Assembly (NCBI GenBank): GCA_020635085.1
Contig: JACKAL010000009.1
Coordinates: 1-54,145 of the forward strand
Length of the DNA: 54,145 bases
Reading direction: 5' to 3'
From: Pseudobdellovibrionaceae bacterium
GTDB taxonomy: Bacteria > Bdellovibrionota > Bdellovibrionia > Bdellovibrionales > JAGQZY01
Part shown: positions 34,763 through 43,870 of the stretch, piece by piece
How positions within the stretch are numbered: the first letter of the stretch is position 1
Layout: the number at the start of each line of letters is the position of its first letter
Notes under the pieces: model-generated
Database searches by the model: none
The model's input: only the letters and a program-made list of their open reading frames with translations
Told to the model about the DNA's origin: nothing
Position numbers and translations under genes: made by a program

Positions 34763-36182
34763 CCGCGACTCTCCAAAAAAATAAAAAGACAACACAACCT
34801 AAAACAATAAGTAGCCATGAGCAAACCAAAGCCATATCCCAACGGTATTGTTGCACCAAAGTTTCCATCCACAAACTCAACGTCCAATCTTGACGCAGGA
34901 GCAAGCGCGCAATAGCAAAATCGCTTATCCCCCAAACAGCGGACAGACCACCCAGGATGGCAATATGATGTGCTACCTGCGGCACAATGACACGTGAAAA
35001 TAAAAATCCCTGATGAGATCCTAAGCACAGAGCCATTTCCCATTGAGACTGTAAACGTACCACGCTCTGATAAATACCCAAACGAAAGAGAACTGGTGAA
35101 AATAGAAGTGAAAGGACAAGAGCACTCAACAACAAAGAATTCACTCCTGAAAGTTTCCATGTATAAAATGAAAATGCAAAAAATGTAGCACTGGAAATAT
35201 AGAGATAACGCAACCATCGACGTGATGTGGGTTGCAGACTAATAAATGTCATCAAGGTTAACCAGAGGATGGTCAATCCTCCGCAGATAAAACCCAAAAG
35301 AAGTGAACCGGAAATAATTGTACGTGCATCAGCAAGGAATTCTTGGCTCGAAAAAAGCGCATGCAACCCTTGTGGAAGTCGCCCCAGCAAACCCAAAAAA
35401 ATGAGACCGGCAGGTAAAAAAATACCAACGCTGAATATCCGAGACCCGCCAAGACGTAAGGGCTCTTCTTGCGTAAAATCGGAAGATGGATACTTTTGGG
35501 TAAAAATAAAAATGGGGACTAATAACAGTGTTTGCCAGACGAAATAATCCACGGCATGTGACCAATTCTGTTGATGAAAAATTTGATCGTATATGAGTTT
35601 TTCTCCCGAGGTCATCGCCGAACCCCCAATGATGACAGGGATAGAAATGCTTGTAAAAAAATACGCAAACAAAATAAAAAATAAAAGCAGAAGATCGCGA
35701 AAAATTAGCGGAAACATTTTTTTTAAAAAAAATGCAGGCGTTGCTCCAAGCTGTTGAGCAATAGCTCCATGAAAACCTAACCGTGTATCTAATGTGCGTA
35801 AGATCATAAGCGACGCAAAGCCTGTCATGGTTATCACATGAAGAATCACCACGCCGATAAGACCAAAGGGAAACTGGGAAAAAAGACTCAACACAGAAAT
35901 AATAACAAATAAACTGGGAAGAAATGACGGCACCATGGCTATATATTCGAAAAATGCCAATCGTCGAGTCGATACTCTCTGACGTAGAAAGATGAACCCT
36001 TGTGCGACATAGAATCCGAAAAATAATGTGAGGGCGGCGCTTATCAATGCTTGTAGGATCGGTATTTTATACAAAATAAGAATTTGCTCGATGGAAATAG
36101 ATGGACCTTGCCAGAAACGAAATAATGTTAAACTTGGTACCCAAAAAAGAATAAACAGTAGTGCAAGAAAAAAACGTCTCAT
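34737..36182 (-). CDS. thiP: thiamine-type ABC transporter permease (double-length)
   Basis: 481 residues from the ATG at 36182, which overlaps the upstream stop as ATGA; an ATG at 36200 is also possible. About twelve hydrophobic helices in two halves, each with a degenerate EAA-type loop (EAA near FHGAIAQQLGATPAFFLKKMFPL and MALCLGSHQGFLFSRVIVP), as in ThiP/SfuB fused permeases. It imports the substrate delivered by the binding protein, driven by ThiQ. Gene order binding protein, permease, ATPase matches thiBPQ. Confidence 0.82.
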   Translation of the reverse strand: MRRFFLALLFILFWVPSLTLFRFWQGPSISIEQILILYKIPILQALISAALTLFFGFYVAQGFIFLRQRVSTRRLAFFEYIAMVPSFLPSLFVIISVLSLFSQFPFGLIGVVILHVITMTGFASLMILRTLDTRLGFHGAIAQQLGATPAFFLKKMFPLIFRDLLLLFFILFAYFFTSISIPVIIGGSAMTSGEKLIYDQIFHQQNWSHAVDYFVWQTLLLVPIFIFTQKYPSSDFTQEEPLRLGGSRIFSVGIFLPAGLIFLGLLGRLPQGLHALFSSQEFLADARTIISGSLLLGFICGGLTILWLTLMTFISLQPTSRRWLRYLYISSATFFAFSFYTWKLSGVNSLLLSALVLSLLFSPVLFRLGIYQSVVRLQSQWEMALCLGSHQGFLFSRVIVPQVAHHIAILGGLSAVWGISDFAIARLLLRQDWTLSLWMETLVQQYRWDMALVCSWLLIVLGCVVFLFFWRVADVSRQKFM

Positions 36183-37210
36183 AGTTGTAGTGCTTGCCAT
36201 CTTTTTAAGAGGTCTTCGCGATGCTCTAGCAAACCTTTATACGTTTTTGGATCAATCAATTGAATCTTTTGTGGAAAATCAAACTCTGTCCCCTTTTTAA
36301 CATTTTTTATGACTGGCAACATAAAGTTTTTTTGCATTATGATTTTTTGATTTTCCGGTCGCAAAAGAAACTTTAAAAAATCTTCCGCCGCGGAACATTG
36401 CTTACAATTTTCCGGTATTGCTCCATACTCCACCGCATACACATGGGGATCCTCAAAGTAAACGGGTTGGTACGTAAAATCTTGTTCTTCAAGATGATGG
36501 TATAATGGTGATGTGAAATAAGAAAAAACATAAGGAACCTGATCATTTTTAAACAAACTGTACGATGCTGACCAGGATGGCGAAATCACACGAATCGATG
36601 GTTTAAGCTGTTGCAAAAATTGAAACCCCTCATCCTCACCCATCACCGACAGCACCCACATTAAAAAATACATTCCTGTAGAGCTGGAGTTGGGATCCTG
36701 GAGAGCCAGAGAGTTGATGTATTTTTCCTGTTTAAGCTCTTCAAGGTGTTTGGGAGGTAGCATGTTTTGTCGTTTATAAATAAAAGTCATCGGAGCCCAG
36801 TCAAAGGGAACAAATGGTTCGTCGATAGGAATGTCTTGAACCCAATCTACTTTTTTTAGGGATATCGGGTGCCACTTAAAGCCCTGTTCTGCTATTGGTA
36901 AAGAGAGTATGTCCAACCCCAAAACAACATCCGGGATCTCTTTATGTTCTTGACGCAGCAATTGGAGAATCATTCCCGCATTAGAGGCCTCTACCCATTT
37001 AATAGAAACACCGTACTCTTCAAAAAAACGCTTGGCCAACTCTGGCCCTGGTCCCCACGTGTTCGTGAAGTTAGGATATGAAAGAACTTGTAAAGTTTTA
37101 GTATATGTTCGTGTCGGAGTCTCTATAGACTGTCGAAAGATCACGCTCAGGACAAAAACAATGAGTCCAAAAATGAGAAATGGAAGAATCATACGCCGCA
37201 CATACCACAT
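36179..37210 (-). CDS. thiB: thiamine-type ABC transporter substrate-binding protein
   Basis: 343 residues. An N-terminal hydrophobic segment (residues 7-23) without a lipobox acts as signal or anchor. The mature start SYPNFTNTWGPGPELAKRFFEEY, then VASNAGMILQLL-like text and IPDVVLGLDILSLP, are close to ThiB/TbpA. LQDPNSSSTGMYFLMWV matches the family's ligand-domain LQDPRTSxxG motif. A Shine-Dalgarno site is weak. No TPP riboswitch (CTGAGA/ACCC core) is seen in the 107-nt leader; TATAAT on the minus strand near 37273-37278 could be a -10 element. Confidence 0.82.
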   Translation of the reverse strand: MWYVRRMILPFLIFGLIVFVLSVIFRQSIETPTRTYTKTLQVLSYPNFTNTWGPGPELAKRFFEEYGVSIKWVEASNAGMILQLLRQEHKEIPDVVLGLDILSLPIAEQGFKWHPISLKKVDWVQDIPIDEPFVPFDWAPMTFIYKRQNMLPPKHLEELKQEKYINSLALQDPNSSSTGMYFLMWVLSVMGEDEGFQFLQQLKPSIRVISPSWSASYSLFKNDQVPYVFSYFTSPLYHHLEEQDFTYQPVYFEDPHVYAVEYGAIPENCKQCSAAEDFLKFLLRPENQKIIMQKNFMLPVIKNVKKGTEFDFPQKIQLIDPKTYKGLLEHREDLLKRWQALQL

Positions 37211-37317
37211 AGCATGATAGTAAAGCTTTATTTTAGAAATGGGAAAGATTAAAATTGAAAGCCTATCTTAGACGAGCATTATAAAGAGGCGCGAAGTTTA
37301 TTTCGCACATCCATGTA

Positions 37318-37836
37318 TTACCACAAAAGACCACGACGACTTTTGTAAAAATAGTAATCGAAACCCAAACACCGACCTGCACCCAATAAGCAGAACGTGA
37401 GATGAATCGCCATCAAATAAAGCTGTGTGTAATCTCCGGGAGTTTCTACTAGCCAAAACAAGTGAAGCGATACAAAGGCCGCCCACAACGATACGGGTCG
37501 CACCAGATATCCAAGTAAATAGGACACTGCAATCACAAACTCAGTACAAACCAATATATACGTTACGGCTAACCAATAATCTTGAATAAACCCAATCCAA
37601 AAACCCAAATACTGATTGAAAAAACCGACCGCTTCGATCTTAATGCGCAACTTTTCACTGAGATATGGGTACTCGAGAATGCCCGAACGTACATGTAATG
37701 TCGCCATACCAAAGTACTGAAAACATACGAACCATCGTAAGAAAGAAATGGGCCAGAGGTGCCCTACATACTTAATGCTTTCTAAAAATCCAAGTATCAC
37801 CCCTTTATCTTCGATGAGTGGGTCTAGATCTGTCAA
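37318..37836 (-). CDS. DoxX-like membrane protein (start uncertain)
   Basis: About 172 residues with four hydrophobic helices (FLRWFVCFQYFGMATL, WIGFIQDYWLAVTYILV, FVIAVSYLLGYLV, LYLMAIHLTFCLLGAG), matching the DoxX/DoxD small-membrane-protein pattern. The frame is open up to 37965, but that would overlap the divergent acetyltransferase start. In-frame TTG at 37836 and GTG at 37800 are alternatives, none with a good ribosome site. DoxX relatives are linked to quinone or sulfur redox chemistry; the role here is unknown. Confidence 0.6.
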   Translation of the reverse strand: MTDLDPLIEDKGVILGFLESIKYVGHLWPISFLRWFVCFQYFGMATLHVRSGILEYPYLSEKLRIKIEAVGFFNQYLGFWIGFIQDYWLAVTYILVCTEFVIAVSYLLGYLVRPVSLWAAFVSLHLFWLVETPGDYTQLYLMAIHLTFCLLGAGRCLGFDYYFYKSRRGLLW

Positions 37837-37952
37837 TCCATTCGGTTCTTTGTCGAGATGAAAATGATTTGAATTACTGAAACTGGAGTGCCCTACGCTA
37901 TTATTAAGAAAAGTGTACGTGAGATAGAGGCATGATGCTGAGGAGGAACAAG

Positions 37953-39050
37953 ATGTTGAAACCACGCCCCCCCCAACAAAACGAATTACCGGAAGTTATT
38001 AATTTTTTAGATTCCAATATGCGTAAAGATCAATCATGGTCAGTGCGTGAAGAATACCCTCTCGCTTTTGACCAACAAAACTCTCACAATATTCGTATCA
38101 TCCGCAGCGAAGAGCAAATTCTTTCCCACGCAGTCTTAAAACCACTCATCATGAAAACTCCGTACAGTGTTTTTAATGTCTGCATGATGGGAAGTGTACT
38201 AACAGATCCTACTCTTCGTAATCAGGGGTTGGCGGCACAGGTTATCGAAGACTGTATTGATCAAGCCACTCTCATGAAAAGCGATATCTTGGTTTTATGG
38301 ACCGATTTGTTTGATTTTTACAAAAAATTTGGATTTGAACTGGCTGGCACTGAAATCAGTTTGATTATCAATAACTCGTTTAACCCAAAGAAACGCCGCA
38401 ACGATCTTAAAATTGTTGAGAACAACAAAGTGGATCCGCAAGCCCTCTTACGTCTTTATAATTTGCACTCCATCACCACGCATCGCACACCCAATGACAT
38501 TAAAAAATATCTGCAAATTCCCAATTCGCGTGTGTACACCGCTTGGAATAAAAATGGCCAGATGGAAGCGTACGCCATCGAAGGTAAGGGCGTTGACCTA
38601 CAAGGCTATGTGCATGAATGGGGTGGAAACACATCAGCCCTTATCGAATTATTTTGCTATATCCAAAAACAACAAAATCGCGAAATCATGGTCATCTCTC
38701 CACCTCAATGCAAAAATCTTATTCGCCAATGCCAAGAAGGCGGTGCTCTTCCGTTTGAAGGTATTTTGGGTATGATCAAAATCATTGATAAAGCAGAGCT
38801 TGCCCGCAAAGCACAACGTGCCGCGCGTCGAATGGGCATTACTGATTTTGCTATTGAGATGCATAACGACACTCTTTATTTTGGTACCAGTGAAGAAGTT
38901 TTTAAAACTGACTCGGAGGCGGATATGGTACATTTATTTTTTGGTCCGCAACGCCCATCAGAAATGTACCCTTTTTCGGAAGAGACTCAAGTAAAGTTAA
39001 ATAAACTGCTTCCCCTGCCGTGTTGGATATGGGGTTGGGACTCTATTTAA
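37953..39050 (+). CDS. Eis-like GNAT acetyltransferase
   Basis: 365 residues from the ATG at 37953 with GAGGAGGAAC upstream. The N-terminal GNAT domain has VLTDPTLRNQGLAAQVIEDC (acetyl-CoA pyrophosphate loop RNQGLA) and FYKKFGFELAG. A second, degenerate acyltransferase-like segment (LYNLHSITTHRTPNDIKKYL ... MEAYAIEGKGVDLQGYVHEWGG) follows, and the last ~80 residues resemble an SCP2-type end. This layout is that of Eis-family N-acetyltransferases, whose substrates range from lysines to aminoglycosides. The stop overlaps the next start (TAATG). Confidence 0.82.
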   Translation: MLKPRPPQQNELPEVINFLDSNMRKDQSWSVREEYPLAFDQQNSHNIRIIRSEEQILSHAVLKPLIMKTPYSVFNVCMMGSVLTDPTLRNQGLAAQVIEDCIDQATLMKSDILVLWTDLFDFYKKFGFELAGTEISLIINNSFNPKKRRNDLKIVENNKVDPQALLRLYNLHSITTHRTPNDIKKYLQIPNSRVYTAWNKNGQMEAYAIEGKGVDLQGYVHEWGGNTSALIELFCYIQKQQNREIMVISPPQCKNLIRQCQEGGALPFEGILGMIKIIDKAELARKAQRAARRMGITDFAIEMHNDTLYFGTSEEVFKTDSEADMVHLFFGPQRPSEMYPFSEETQVKLNKLLPLPCWIWGWDSI

Positions 39051-39817
39051 TGAAAACGCTCTTATCCTTTCTCTGCCTGGGGCTTTTACTTGCGGCTTGC
39101 GATGAAAAATCAAAAGTGCGCAAAGCTGTACCAACAAATCCAGAAGCGATTAACAAGGCACAAGATGATGCTCTCGGAACTAATGACCCCTTGAACATCC
39201 AAGCGGGTGAGTTTGTTTATAAAATCAAAACCCAGGAAGTATTCGCGGGGAGCCCAACACCCTCACAAAATCTAATAAATGAAGAAAGTGTTACAGTCGT
39301 TGATCGCATGGACTATGGGGATTATATTGAGCTGACTTTAGTTAAAGAAATCATTGATCACCAACAAGATGGCTCTCCCCATTTTAAATTTAAAGATGTT
39401 TTTTATTTAGCTGTTCCACCCGATCCCGCAGAAACTGCTGCAAGTGTTGTTACCAAAAATCTTCTACCACAAGAAGACACCTCTACGACACCAGACCCCA
39501 ACAAACCCGTCATCAACTACTACAATCTTTCTGTAGAGAAAAAACAAATACGCGCGCCTGATAAAGTGTTAGAGCATACACCATGCAATGAGAACGATGG
39601 CTCTTGCTTGATACCAATCACAATTCTGACCTACGATGTAGAAATCACAGTTCCACCACAAAAAACCACAATCACTAGTATTGAGACCTGGATGAGCACA
39701 GCTGTACCGTATACGTCGTCTGTTCTCAAAAGCTGCTTTAAAACCGTGGTTTCTATTGGTGATGCACGTCCTGTGGTACGACAGTGTACATCGGTAGTCG
39801 ATTACCAATTTAAATAG
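39050..39817 (+). CDS. lipoprotein of unknown function
   Basis: 255 residues from the ATG at 39050, overlapping the upstream stop by one base, so translation is coupled to the acetyltransferase. A lipoprotein signal ends at Cys17 (LLLAAC). The body is acidic and beta-rich (ESVTVVDRMDYGDYIELTLV, CLIPITILTYDVEITVPP) with four cysteines in the last 75 residues. No named domain is recognised. The 135-bp palindrome begins 13 nt after its stop. Confidence 0.75.
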   Translation: MKTLLSFLCLGLLLAACDEKSKVRKAVPTNPEAINKAQDDALGTNDPLNIQAGEFVYKIKTQEVFAGSPTPSQNLINEESVTVVDRMDYGDYIELTLVKEIIDHQQDGSPHFKFKDVFYLAVPPDPAETAASVVTKNLLPQEDTSTTPDPNKPVINYYNLSVEKKQIRAPDKVLEHTPCNENDGSCLIPITILTYDVEITVPPQKTTITSIETWMSTAVPYTSSVLKSCFKTVVSIGDARPVVRQCTSVVDYQFK

Positions 39818-39829
39818 TATTTGTTCTAA

Positions 39830-39964
39830 AGGATTGGCTAGAAATGGGCTCTGGCAGGGACGGCTCCTTGCCTCACCGACATCCATTGATGCCTCTAAAG
39901 AGTCATCAATGGAACGCTTCACGCTTGTCGGAGCCACTGCCAGAGCCCATTTCTAGCCAATCCT
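39830..39964. repeat. 135-bp palindromic element with 28-bp perfect terminal inverted repeats
   Basis: Arms 39830-39857 and 39937-39964 are perfectly complementary (GC-rich, reading ATGGGCTCTGGCAG inward). Inside are GGCTCC/GGAGCC (39862-39867, 39930-39935) and a central hairpin (39883-39891 with 39904-39912, then CTCT/AGAG). No obvious target duplication flanks it and it encodes nothing. It lies 13 nt after a lipoprotein gene and 155 nt before elbB. It could be a MITE-like element, a REP/BIME-type structure or an unusually large terminator. Confidence 0.85.
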
Positions 39965-40119
39965 CTCTCACAAATATTGCGGAGCAAATCCGATCTGAGC
40001 GCATCTGGCGTCCAATAAATTGGTAGATGCATGAATTACCTAAAATGATAAATTGAGTTTTTATGTTCGTTGGCTTATGACTAACTTCAGTAAAATTTTA
40101 CGAAGTGAGGACTCATTTT

Positions 40120-40770
40120 ATGAAAAAAAACATCGCAGTGATTTTATCGGGGTGTGGCAATAAAGACGGTAGTGAAATCACCGAGGCGGTCAGCACTTTG
40201 ATGGCCCTGGCTAAGGAAGGAGCCCATTATGTGTGCTTTGCGCCAGATCAGAATTTTACGGCGGTGGATTATTTGCAAAATGCATCCATCGAAAATCGCA
40301 ACGCGATGAAAGAGGCGGCGCGCATTGCACGCAGTGAAATTCGGCCCCTTCAAAAATTAGATCCTCAAAAATTTGATGGAGTGGTTTTTGTCGGTGGAGC
40401 AGGTGCCGTAAAAAATTTGAGTGATTGGGCCCATAAAGGGGCCAAGTGCACAGTCCTCCCTGAGGTCGAATATATTATTGAAAGCTTTCATGAGGAGGGA
40501 AAACCGATTGCGGCGATGTGTATTGCTCCCACTCTCGTGGCCCGCGTGTTAGGGCGTCATGGAGTTTCAGTAACGGTGGGAGAAGCGGGCGAAGATGCGC
40601 AAGAGATCGAAAAAACGGGTGCTATTCATGAGGTATGTCCCCCTGAGGAGTATGTTTCCGATCGCGATCACAAGGTGCTCTCTACTCCTGCTTATATGTA
40701 TGATTCGACAGCCTTTGAAGTTTTCACGGGTATTTCAAAGATGATTAAAGAATTTGTGGAAATGGCATAG
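40120..40770 (+). CDS. elbB: ElbB-type DJ-1/PfpI family glyoxalase
   Basis: 216 residues from the ATG at 40120 (GTGAGG upstream), the same length as the E. coli protein. It shows NIAVILSGCGNKDGSEITEA, VVFVGGAGAVKNLSDWA and the nucleophile elbow IAAMCIAPTLVARVLG with the conserved cysteine of the DJ-1/PfpI fold. ElbB was named for an effect on isoprenoid output and has glyoxalase activity in vitro. It is transcribed alone toward a convergent crotonase gene. Confidence 0.9.
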   Translation: MKKNIAVILSGCGNKDGSEITEAVSTLMALAKEGAHYVCFAPDQNFTAVDYLQNASIENRNAMKEAARIARSEIRPLQKLDPQKFDGVVFVGGAGAVKNLSDWAHKGAKCTVLPEVEYIIESFHEEGKPIAAMCIAPTLVARVLGRHGVSVTVGEAGEDAQEIEKTGAIHEVCPPEEYVSDRDHKVLSTPAYMYDSTAFEVFTGISKMIKEFVEMA

Positions 40771-40786
40771 TCTCAGACGTCGGCTA

Positions 40787-41476
40787 TTATTCTCGTTTAA
40801 TAAACGGACTGAGCTTTTTACGATGCTCTTCGCTCCACCACAAAGAATTAAACACTCCGGCCTCGTTGGTGTCGAGAGCGTCCATGTGGCGCCATGGGAT
40901 CGTGTAAGTTTGTTCCATGGTTTCACGCATTTTTTCGGACCAATGGTGGCTCACGATAACTTCGTCTATCAAACCATTTTGTAAACACCAACCGCTGGAA
41001 TGCACGCAGGCTTTGGCGAGCCACTCTTTGATGGTGTTCGATCGCATACGTCGGCAGAGGCGCTCGTAACCGCCCCAACCAAAAGTTAAATGCATCCGTG
41101 ATTGCCAAAGAGCAAATAGGGCGTCTTCACGGGCGTATATTTTATGGCAAATGCTGATCAACTCGATACCGCCACCAAAACAATCTCCACTGATAAAGGC
41201 GATCTTTTCTATGGGTAAGTGATCTATTTCAATTAAAATATTGCGAATACGCTCATTAATTTTCACGCCACTTTGCTGATCGCGAAGCTCCGCATAATCG
41301 CGCAGGTTGCCGCCAGAACAAAATACAGGTCCCTGTGAAGTAAAGATTAAGCGTTCGGGTTGGTGTTTTTTAACTTCTTTTAAAAGTCTCTCGGCTTTTT
41401 CGAGAGAGAAACTATTGCGGCTCTCTTGATCATCGAAGTGAACCAATAGAAGTGGTTTTTGTACTTGAACATTCAT
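40787..41476 (-). CDS. enoyl-CoA hydratase/isomerase (crotonase) family protein
   Basis: 229 residues. The crotonase fold is clear: oxyanion-hole segments FCSGGNLRDYAEL and GDCFGGGIELI, and ALFALWQSRMHLTFGWGG. The catalytic glutamates of enoyl-CoA hydratase are not visible at their usual places, and the C-terminal helices are short, so it may be an isomerase, a decarboxylase-like member or catalytically weak. GAGGGC precedes the ATG. It is co-oriented with the PilZ gene 65 nt upstream. Confidence 0.8.
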   Translation of the reverse strand: MNVQVQKPLLLVHFDDQESRNSFSLEKAERLLKEVKKHQPERLIFTSQGPVFCSGGNLRDYAELRDQQSGVKINERIRNILIEIDHLPIEKIAFISGDCFGGGIELISICHKIYAREDALFALWQSRMHLTFGWGGYERLCRRMRSNTIKEWLAKACVHSSGWCLQNGLIDEVIVSHHWSEKMRETMEQTYTIPWRHMDALDTNEAGVFNSLWWSEEHRKKLSPFIKRE

Positions 41477-41541
41477 GCCCTCATTTTAATGCATGGGGTG
41501 TTGCTGTTCAAGAAAAGCTTCCTATTAGAAATCAGGCAGAC

Positions 41542-42231
41542 CTATCCTATATCGTCGAGAAGATGACCATAGACATCGGATTCTTTGATAAACTCAATAC
41601 CAGCCTGTGGCTGTTCATCATACTCGGATATCCAAATCACCTTGCCATTGACTGTACGATGAGTGCTAATCTTATCCAAATTAAAGTCTATCCGTAAGAG
41701 ATCTCCTGCCGTTAACCCCACCAGTCCACCCTGAATACACAGGCCACCGCGAGACATGTTGCATACTTGAGACTCACCACTAAATCCGCTCTTATAGGAG
41801 CTTAAAGAAACTTTTTGTGCCACATTAAAACGACGATACTTGCGCTGCTGTATCTTGCGCTCATCGAGCATTTTTTGCGAAATACCTTTGAGATCACTCT
41901 CAACGTATGGTTTTTCTAGAACAACCATATTATTCATAGGTTCTACATTATGTATGAGATTCTCATCGGCAACTTTGGACAACATCAACACCGAAGCCAA
42001 CTGCCCCTTCTTTCGCCAACTCGCAACTTGCTGATACATGTTCATATTCAGATTCGTATTGTTGTTATACACAATTAAATCTGCTTTCATGTCCAGTTTA
42101 TCTGGTAGTTGAGTGGGTCTTAAAAACTCAAAGTCTAAGCGATAATCACTGGCTTCCACCTCACTGAGAGTTTCGAAAATTTTCTTACTTTCGACTTGAT
42201 TAGCACTGACTATGACTATCACGTTATTCAC
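41542..42231 (-). CDS. PilZ-domain protein with a degenerate receiver-like N-terminus
   Basis: 229 residues from a GTG preceded by GGAAAG. The C-terminal PilZ domain (about 131-225) has both c-di-GMP motifs, RKYRRF (RxxxR) and NMSRGG ([D/N]xSxxG), so ligand binding is likely. The N-terminal ~125 residues look like a receiver fold (VIVIVSANQVESKKIFETL, ADLIVYNNNT, SVLMLSK, VVLEKPYV) with KP retained, but the phospho-acceptor position reads YNNNT, so phosphorylation is doubtful. c-di-GMP effectors are numerous in predatory bacteria. Confidence 0.83.
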   Translation of the reverse strand: MNNVIVIVSANQVESKKIFETLSEVEASDYRLDFEFLRPTQLPDKLDMKADLIVYNNNTNLNMNMYQQVASWRKKGQLASVLMLSKVADENLIHNVEPMNNMVVLEKPYVESDLKGISQKMLDERKIQQRKYRRFNVAQKVSLSSYKSGFSGESQVCNMSRGGLCIQGGLVGLTAGDLLRIDFNLDKISTHRTVNGKVIWISEYDEQPQAGIEFIKESDVYGHLLDDIG

Positions 42232-42498
42232 CTGCTTTCCCCCTTAGCATCGGTTACCCGTTTATAAAATTATACCCAGAAGTTCCCATGCCACTCTTTT
42301 TTTTGCACGGCGCTCTCAATATGAAACACTAACGGATGTAGAGTTGAATATACGCAAGATAAGAAATTGGCCTCTTTCGCTTTAAGACAGTAAAATACCT
42401 CTGCCAAAGATAAAGACAAAATACAGATAAATCACAAGGTGCTCACGCGGAACGCCTGCGCTCCCCTTTATTAGAATCCGTGAATGGGCTCTTAATGA

Positions 42499-43638
42499 TT
42501 AGCGAGCATCAATCGGTTTGTACTTAAGACCGGTAGGTCCCACCCACTCGCCACGCGGACGGTAAATGCGATTATTACTATATTGCTCTAAAATATGAGC
42601 GCACCAACCTGATACACGAGAAACTGCAAATATCGGCGTAAAAATATCCGTGGGAATGCCCATGCTAAAATAGACAGACGCTGAGTAGAAATCCACATTC
42701 GGCAACAACCCTTTATCCGCTTGCATTTTATCATCGAGATATTTCGACATTTGATAATATTCTGGATGACCCATTTTTTTCGTTAAACGTTCACTCATTT
42801 GGCTTAAAATCTTAGCGCGTGGGTCTCCATTTTTATATACACGGTGACCGAACCCCATGATTTTCTTTTTCTCCGCCAATGCATCGGTAAGCCAACTGTC
42901 AACCTTATCCATTCCACCAATCTCTTGAAGCATGAGAATCACTTGCTCATTAGCACCGCCATGAAGCGGCCCCTTGAGAGCACCAATAGCACTCACTACT
43001 GCTGAGTAAATATCACTCAAAGAAGAGGCCGTAACTCGAGCTGAAAAAGCCGAGCAATTTAACTCGTGATCGGCATGCAGGATAAGACAGGTATCAAAAA
43101 TATCAACCATCTCACTATCGGGCTCTATTCCATTTAACATGTAGAGAAAATTCCAAGCGATACTTTTATCTGGATTGGGTTGCACAAAGGACTTCCCTTC
43201 GCGCACACGCTTAAAAAGAGCAACCAGCATTCCCATGCGCGCTGTTAAACGTAGCGATTTATGGCGATTGGCTTCTTCGGAGTTGTCTTCTGTTTCCTTA
43301 TCCCACATACCCATCATCGATGTGGCTGTGCGCAACCACGCCATCGGATGTGTATTTGTCGGTAATTTCGCAAGCTGCTCTACTAAATCCGCAGGAAGAT
43401 GCATGGCATTTTTAAGATTCTTTTTAAATCCTTCAAGTTCACTTTTGTTTGGCAACTGACCATTCCATAACAACCAACATACTTCTTCAAAATTAGAATT
43501 GGCCGCGATATCTTCGATAGTATAACCACGATAACAAAGTGTTGTGTCCACAATAGACGATATCGACGTGGTACACGCCACAACTCCTTCTAAGCCTTTA
43601 TTAATTGCACCATCGTAGATTTTTACTGCCTCAGCCAT
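42499..43638 (-). CDS. gltA: citrate synthase
   Basis: 379 residues, the shorter bacterial type. It condenses acetyl-CoA and oxaloacetate. Catalytic residues lie in LKGPLHGGANE (histidine), IMGFGHRVYKNGDPRA (histidine) and LLPNVDFYSASVYFSMGIP (aspartate). The sequence also resembles 2-methylcitrate synthases, and without prp genes nearby citrate synthase is the simpler call. AAGGAAGTG precedes the ATG. It forms a single-gene unit; the 232 nt upstream and 267 nt downstream hold no gene. Confidence 0.93.
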   Translation of the reverse strand: MAEAVKIYDGAINKGLEGVVACTTSISSIVDTTLCYRGYTIEDIAANSNFEEVCWLLWNGQLPNKSELEGFKKNLKNAMHLPADLVEQLAKLPTNTHPMAWLRTATSMMGMWDKETEDNSEEANRHKSLRLTARMGMLVALFKRVREGKSFVQPNPDKSIAWNFLYMLNGIEPDSEMVDIFDTCLILHADHELNCSAFSARVTASSLSDIYSAVVSAIGALKGPLHGGANEQVILMLQEIGGMDKVDSWLTDALAEKKKIMGFGHRVYKNGDPRAKILSQMSERLTKKMGHPEYYQMSKYLDDKMQADKGLLPNVDFYSASVYFSMGIPTDIFTPIFAVSRVSGWCAHILEQYSNNRIYRPRGEWVGPTGLKYKPIDAR

Positions 43639-43870
43639 GGGGACACTTCCTTTCTCTCTTTTTCGATTTGATATGAGCTATTTATCGCACAGAATTCATG
43701 CGTTGTGGAGCAATAGCCACCCGCCGCAAGTGGGATTACAACCTTGGTCATGGCTATCATGATCACTTCACAAGAACATCCCAATATGGAGAGACCCACC
43801 ACAGAATAAACATTGGCAGAATGTACCCCGACAAAAAAGGAGTAGTACCCGTCTGAGACTGGCAGTGTGT

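Noticed and set aside
34615..35217. 200-codon frame within the ABC permease region
   Set aside because: Same strand but a different frame from the permease and ATPase genes, which both show strong family motifs.
37211..37317. TPP riboswitch before thiB
   Set aside because: The conserved CTGAGA and ACCCTTTGAACCTGAT-type segments are absent from the minus-strand leader.
39830..39964. Insertion sequence
   Set aside because: Too short, no transposase and no visible target-site duplication; reported as a palindromic repeat instead.
39844..40026. 60-codon frame across the palindrome
   Set aside because: It reads through an inverted repeat; no ribosome site and no protein-like composition.
43700..43870. 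tRNA or small structured RNA upstream of citrate synthase
   Set aside because: No T-loop (GTTCRANNC) or CCA-ending acceptor stem could be assembled.
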